A stretch of DNA of 64,000 bases from Imbricaverruca yamaguchii (lineage: Eukaryota > Arthropoda > Thecostraca > Neoverrucidae): positions 1-64,000 of the forward strand of contig JAOTOL010001277.1 of the NCBI GenBank assembly GCA_034440575.1. Reading direction: 5' to 3'. Each line of letters opens with the position of its first letter. The first letter of the stretch is position 1. This document shows, piece by piece, positions 59,668-64,000 of this stretch. The position numbers were made by a program, and so were the translations under genes. The notes under the pieces were generated by a model. That model searched no databases. It was not told the DNA's origin and worked only from the letters and a program-made list of their open reading frames with translations.

Positions 59668-59832
59668 GGGGCCGCGGTAGCTCAGTTGGTAGGGTGTTGG
59701 ACTCTTAATCAGGAGATTGTGAGTCCGAACCTCGCAACCGGCGGCATTACCGAGTCCACCCACGACCAATCGGCGTGAGAGGTTGGCGACGCTATATGAC
59801 CTAGCAGTTGAACGCGTTGTAAAATAACCCAA
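59668..59832 (+). mobile_element. tRNA-derived SINE, family A (Lys-like head)
   Basis: A-box GGTAGCTCAGTTGGTAGGG, an anticodon-loop-like GACTCTTAATC, a changed B-box GAGTCCGAACC and the family core CACGACCAATCGGCGTGAGA. The changed B-box argues against a working tRNA. Confidence 0.85.
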
Positions 59833-60403
59833 GGTTCTTCTTCTCGAGGGTCCCTGGACTTGTTAAGAGAAGACCTGTGTGTCCATCCCCTGGCTGCTTT
59901 GTTGTCCTCATCCATATAATATACAGGGCCATGCTATCACATTGCTGACGCCATGTGGCGACGAATATAAAGGAAAGTTTTCAATGAGAAGATGATATAA
60001 TTAGAAGCAAGATGACACCATATAGTTGCAGTTAGACGCTACCATCTTTCCACTCTCACATTACACACCCATATAGTCTCGATAGGTAGGCAGGGACCGA
60101 TCCAATGTGGCAAAAAACGGGAGGTTTTCCCATTGATTGCGCTTGGATTTTTACTTTCGGGATTTCCAAGCAAGCGGTTTAACCTCTCTTCGGGTTTTTC
60201 GAAGCTTTGACTTCGTCATGCACCTATGCATCCAGGGTTGGTCCCGTACGCCTACAGCTCGCCCTGGGCGTCGGGCCTCTGTTTCGTTTTCAGACTGCGG
60301 GTGGTCAGTGATATTGTCTGAAGTTCACCGCATTGCCCTCACTTCGCGACATTGATCGAGGGCCAAACAACCCTGATGGCCAAATCCTCGAAGGCCATTT
60401 GCA

Positions 60404-60644
60404 GGGGCGGGGATGGCCGAGTGGTTAAGGTGTCGGGCTATGGGTACCAAAGGTCCAGGGTTCGACTCTAGCGCCACTCAGGACATTTCCCAATTCCGCG
60501 GCCCACCGGCGAAACAGTGTGGGCGGCGCCATTAGCCGTGAATGTGCGCTAAATGACCTTGTAGTCGGCGCGCCCTTAAGCCCAAATAATCAAGCCGTGA
60601 ATGTGCATAAAGTGTGTCGTGAACCAACCAATAAACAAACAATC
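60404..60644 (+). mobile_element. tRNA-derived SINE, family B, youngest-looking copy
   Basis: Has A-box GGCCGAGTGGTTAAGG, B-box GGGTTCGACTC, the shared body and an A-rich CAAATAATCAA/AATAAACAAACAATC tail. A perfect 13-bp target duplication, AAGGCCATTTGCA, flanks it at 60391-60403 and 60645-60657. Perfect ends suggest recent insertion. Confidence 0.92.
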
Positions 60645-61059
60645 AAGGCCATTTGCATCTGGTGTACATAAGTGCAATGGTTAAAATTCAGTCTCCTTGG
60701 GGGGGGGGGGGTAGAAAATCAATGATTGAGGTACTTGTGACCCCCTCCCCTTGGTAAATGTGAAGTAACACGACGTCCCTTTTTCATCGACCAAACTTCG
60801 AGCTATCAAAACAGTTGTCACACAACCTTGGTCCGTTATTTTTATGCTCTTTACCTGGCTTACCCGGTAATCCCACTGTTCTTCACCTGGCTTGAGCGAT
60901 AGTTGAGTGATTGTCTTCCGAGAAGATAACACCCGAGCTTACTCGGGTGTTACCTTCTCTCTACATGAAAGGCATATGTTTTCCATCCAGCTTATCCACA
61001 GTTTCACGGTTCTGGAATCAGCATGACAGCCGATTGGACTGTTATCTGGCGGGCGTCTT

Positions 61060-61300
61060 ACCCAGTGGCTTGCCTGCCAACCAACCTGCCGGGCGTCGGC
61101 CTCAGCGGCGGCTGACAGTGATAACGGCCAGCAGAATGTATCGTCTGTTGGTGGGCAGTCAAACCGCTCACCTACCGAGCGGCTGGCCCGCCAACTAGCC
61201 CGCTGGGCGTCAGCCTCAGCGGCGGCTGACAGTGATACAGTGATAACGGTCGGCAAAATGTATGGTCTGTTGGTCGGCGATCAAACCGCTCACCTACCGA
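61060..61300 (-). repeat. 122-bp tandem duplication over the signal-exon donor
   Basis: GCTCACCTACCGAGCGGCTGG occurs at 61166 and 61288. On the minus strand each copy carries the exon end CAGCCGCTCG and donor GTAGGTGAGC. Downstream parts (CAGCCGCCGCTGAGGC) are also doubled. Confidence 0.85.
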
Positions 61301-61397
61301 GCGGCTGGTCAGCTGGCTGGCTGGCTGTTGCGACGACGGCGGGCGAGCCGAGCACCAGCAGGGCCGGCAGTAGCAGTGACAGGTGGGCAGCGTTCAT
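61298..61397 (-). CDS. Signal-peptide exon of an unidentified secreted protein
   Basis: ATG 61397 opens a frame with a textbook signal peptide: MNAAHLSLLLPALLVLGSP, then AVVATAS as a likely cleavage region. The exon ends at overlapping donors, CTCG|GTAGGT (phase 1) or AG|GTGAGC (phase 2, end at 61294). The phase-1 donor is in register with a possible acceptor at 58435 (CTACAG|AT) in the large exon downstream, which would make this the first exon of that gene. The join is inferred; the intervening 2.9 kb carries degenerate repeats. The exon-intron border is duplicated at 61166-61298. Confidence 0.5.
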
Positions 61398-61559
61398 GGC
61401 GGCTTGTGCGATCACCCTGACGAGCAGTGTGCTGGCAGACCGTGCCCGACACCGGACGACACATGTCTGGGGACGCGACCGGAACCGGCCGCTATCAGTG
61501 CCGGCGCCATCTGCCCTCCTGCAGGCACCCACATCTCGTCAGCCACGGCCGCAGTCAAA

Positions 61560-62480
61560 TCTCTGCCACGGCCATAGTCACCCCCCCCCCCTCCACGGTC
61601 ATGACCAGACACCCCCTGCATGATCATAGCCAGACGCCTTACTACACGGTCATATACCTCCAACCCTTCACAGGCATGACCCTCCCCTTCACCATCGGAA
61701 CCAAACCTACCTGTCACGAACATAGCCCCCCCCTCACGGTTATAGGCAGACGTCCTTGTCACGGCCATATATCGATCCCTCATGGTCACAGCCATATCTT
61801 CCTGCCATGGTTATTTACCTCCCCGCACGGGCATGAACCGTCGGCCGTAGCCATATCTCCCTGCCGTGGTTATATGCCTCCCCTCACGGGCATGAACCGT
61901 CGGCCGTAGCCATATCTCCCTGCCATGGTTATATGCCTCCCCTCACGGGCATGAACCGTCGGTCATAGCCAGACCACCCTGTCATGGTCATAGCCATCCC
62001 CTCACGGTCATAGTCAGATCTCCCCGTCATAGTCATAGACCTCCCCCTCACGGTCATAGCCAGATCTTGCCATGGTAATAGACCTACTCCCTCACGGTCA
62101 TTCATGGACCCCTCCACTCACCGACATAGCCAGATCTCCCTGGCACGGTCATAGACCTCCCCCTTCGTGGTCATAGCCAGACCACCCTGTCACGGTTATA
62201 AACCTTCCCCCGACGGTCATAGGCCTACCCCATCACGGTCACCTCGCCGTCGCCTATTCATTTCAGACATTCAGACCTTCCCCTTTCACGGTCATAGTCG
62301 GACTCCCTGTCACGGTCATATACCTTCTCATCATGGTCGTATACATACTCCATCAGTCATCAGCATTATTCACTGTCACGGTCATGAACCTCCCCCTTCA
62401 CGGTCATAGTCAAACATCCACGTCAGTCACAGTCAGATCTTCCCTTTTGATGGTTATAGTGAGAGCTTCCTGTCACCTCC
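61560..62480 (+). repeat. Degenerate repeats with CACGGTCATAGCCAGA core
   Basis: Some 20 or more diverged units of about 30-50 bp around CTCACGGTCATAGCCAGAT / CTGTCACGGTCATAGAC. Longer similar blocks (CGGGCATGAACCGTCGG) repeat at about 60 bp near 61826-61960. The Pro/His-rich frames are not credible genes. Confidence 0.8.
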
Positions 62481-62839
62481 CACCGCGCCCTTCACCGTCA
62501 TAGTCAGACACCTTTTCTAATCACGATCATGCCTAGATCTATTCCCCGCATCTCCTCCCCCATTACGGTCATAGTTGATACCCACCGTCACCGTCGTAGT
62601 TTAATCTCCCATTGCAAGATAGTGGATTCCTCTTCGTCCAGCATGGCTATCGCCACACCTTTCATTTCACCTTTACAGTCAGTTGTTTCCCACCAGTTAC
62701 AGATTCAAAAAGACATGGCCTGGAGCTGGGATGTTGGACTGATCTGCCACGTATGATTACGGGGATGTGGTGCACCTTCGATATCAGGGATATGCTGGGT
62801 ACCTGATGTTTCGTGGGACGGACTTATTTGCCAGCGCAG

Positions 62840-63110
62840 ATGCTAAAGTTGCCGCTGGTGTGTTGCCTGCCTGTACTGCTCACCGGGTGGTCAGAAGTGA
62901 CCAGCGAGCCGGCTCGGGCGGCGATGGCCGTGACGGCGCCGCTGGCACGCCGTATCGGCCAGCTGCCGCTGCAGAGCCGCTTCCCGTGTCTCGGCCACTG
63001 GTGGACCGGGCGGTGCGTCCGCCGCCGCTGGCATCGCCCCGTCCGGCCGGCGCCCATCTGTACTCCATGCCACCGCTATCACTATCGGAATGTTTTTGTT
63101 TTATTTCTGC
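62840..63110. other. GC-rich island, candidate exon of unknown strand
   Basis: About 250 bp of strongly GC-rich, CpG-rich sequence lies inside much poorer DNA, as the recognised exons here do. Several frames are open. On the plus strand ATG 62840 opens a hydrophobic start (MLKLPLVCCLPVLLTGWS), which could be a signal peptide. On the minus strand 63082-62891 is also open. It falls where a later IFT139 exon could sit, but no frame matches that family. Confidence 0.25.
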
Positions 63111-63445
63111 TGGTCGGGCAACTGCTGGTCGATGAGGTATCCAAGCATGAAGCATTCTTTAGTGTGTGGTCTTTGCAATGGATACTTGTCCTTGCATACT
63201 TTTCCGTGACTGCCAGTGTTTGATTGGTGTATTTGCACATGGGAATAAAAAGTGCGGTTATGACATCCATAGTGTGCTAGCTGGTACCTTTATGTGCTTG
63301 TGAGCACCTGTGCCGCACATAGGTCATATTTCTGGCTCCAGCGTGAGTGAATTGGTTACTTGATAGTCAAATGGTCGTATAGATGTCAGATGATCGTGTG
63401 GTCATCATGCATACGATATACAAGTCATTACTTATGGGCGTCTCG

Positions 63446-63775
63446 ACCCGACCCGACCCGACCCGACCCGACCCGACCCGACCCGACCCGACCCGACCCG
63501 ACCCGACCCGACCCGACCCGACCCGACCCGACCCGACCCGACCCGACCCGACCCGACCCGACCCGACCCGACCCGACCCGACCCGACCCGACCCGACCCG
63601 ACCCGACCCGACCCGACCCGACCCGACCCGACCCGACCCGACCCGAACCGAACCGAACCGACCCGATCCGACCCGATCCGATCCGATCCGATCCAACCCA
63701 ACTCGACCAACTCGACCCGACCCGACACGACCCGACCCAACCCGATCCGACTCTGACCCAGACCCTGACCCTGAC
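63446..63775. repeat. (CCCGA)n pentamer tract with decaying edge
   Basis: About 40 perfect copies of GACCC to 63645, then variant pentamers GAACC, GATCC, GACTC and GACAC to 63775. Arg/Asp/Pro/Thr frames on it are artefacts. Confidence 0.97.
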
Positions 63776-64000
63776 TCGAACCCATCCTGTCCGATCTGGT
63801 CGGATCGTCACTTCTACATCATTAGTATGTTATGCAACTTTTAAAAGATCCATCTTTCTTCAGACAAAATAGAACCTTCCCTTTACAGTTTGATTACGGG
63901 TGAGGACGGAGCCTGGACGAGTCTGCAGTGTATGTGATAGATCTTGGATCGTCTCCATAAATCAAGTGCTGCTCCTATCAAACGCTTTGTCTATGTACAC

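Noticed and set aside
59668..59745. Functional tRNA-Lys gene
   Set aside because: B-box is altered, the acceptor stem does not pair well and a conserved SINE core follows directly.
61427..62409. Pro/His-rich plus-strand frames
   Set aside because: They follow degenerate tandem repeats and have no conserved content or splice support.
63360..63872. 170-residue Arg/Pro/Asp/Thr protein
   Set aside because: Translation of a pentamer microsatellite, open in several frames on both strands.

Overview
This window is eukaryotic nuclear DNA from an animal. The genes are split into short, GC-rich exons with GT-AG introns. The rest is dense in microsatellites, minisatellites, tRNA-derived SINEs, a CR1-type LINE and cut-and-paste DNA transposons. 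CCTAA/TTAGG tracts and the extreme simple-repeat load fit an arthropod, perhaps a crustacean, but that placement is inference. No bacterial operon, rRNA, convincing functional tRNA gene or CRISPR array is visible.

Left third, minus strand: twelve exons between 18478 and 1850 join with continuous splice phase into about 1001 residues of an SMG6/EST1A-like nonsense-mediated-decay factor. An exon-junction-complex-binding-like motif lies near its start, followed by a disordered region with a coding minisatellite, a DPNNPD block and the 14-3-3-like/EST1 helical domain. The C-terminal PIN nuclease exons would lie beyond the left edge. Several introns of this gene are occupied by tandem arrays whose unit contains the adjoining splice site. 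This happens at the donors of exons 1 (degenerate), 6, 9 and 11 and at the acceptor of exon 4, and it is the most unusual feature of the window.

Middle, plus strand: nine exons from 31248 to 51630 encode the first 467 residues of an IFT139 (TTC21B/TTC21A-like) TPR protein of the ciliary IFT-A complex. They include an 11-kb intron, and the gene runs on past 51630. The two recognised genes are divergent, with their start codons 12.8 kb apart. The interval holds a broken CR1 LINE, a 1.35-kb TTAA-ended inverted-repeat element, AT-rich dispersed repeats and a 125-bp tandem repeat. A degenerate piggyBac transposon sits in intron 4 of the IFT139 gene.

Right third: on the minus strand, a GC-rich two-exon open frame (58441 to 54792) encodes an unrecognised low-complexity protein of about 890 residues. 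A signal-peptide exon at 61397 may be its first exon; the phases agree, but the join is inferred. More microsatellites, SINEs and a 200-bp CCCGA pentamer tract fill the rest.

Exon borders were set by matching remembered family similarity, GT/AG sites and phase continuity. No search or alignment was run.
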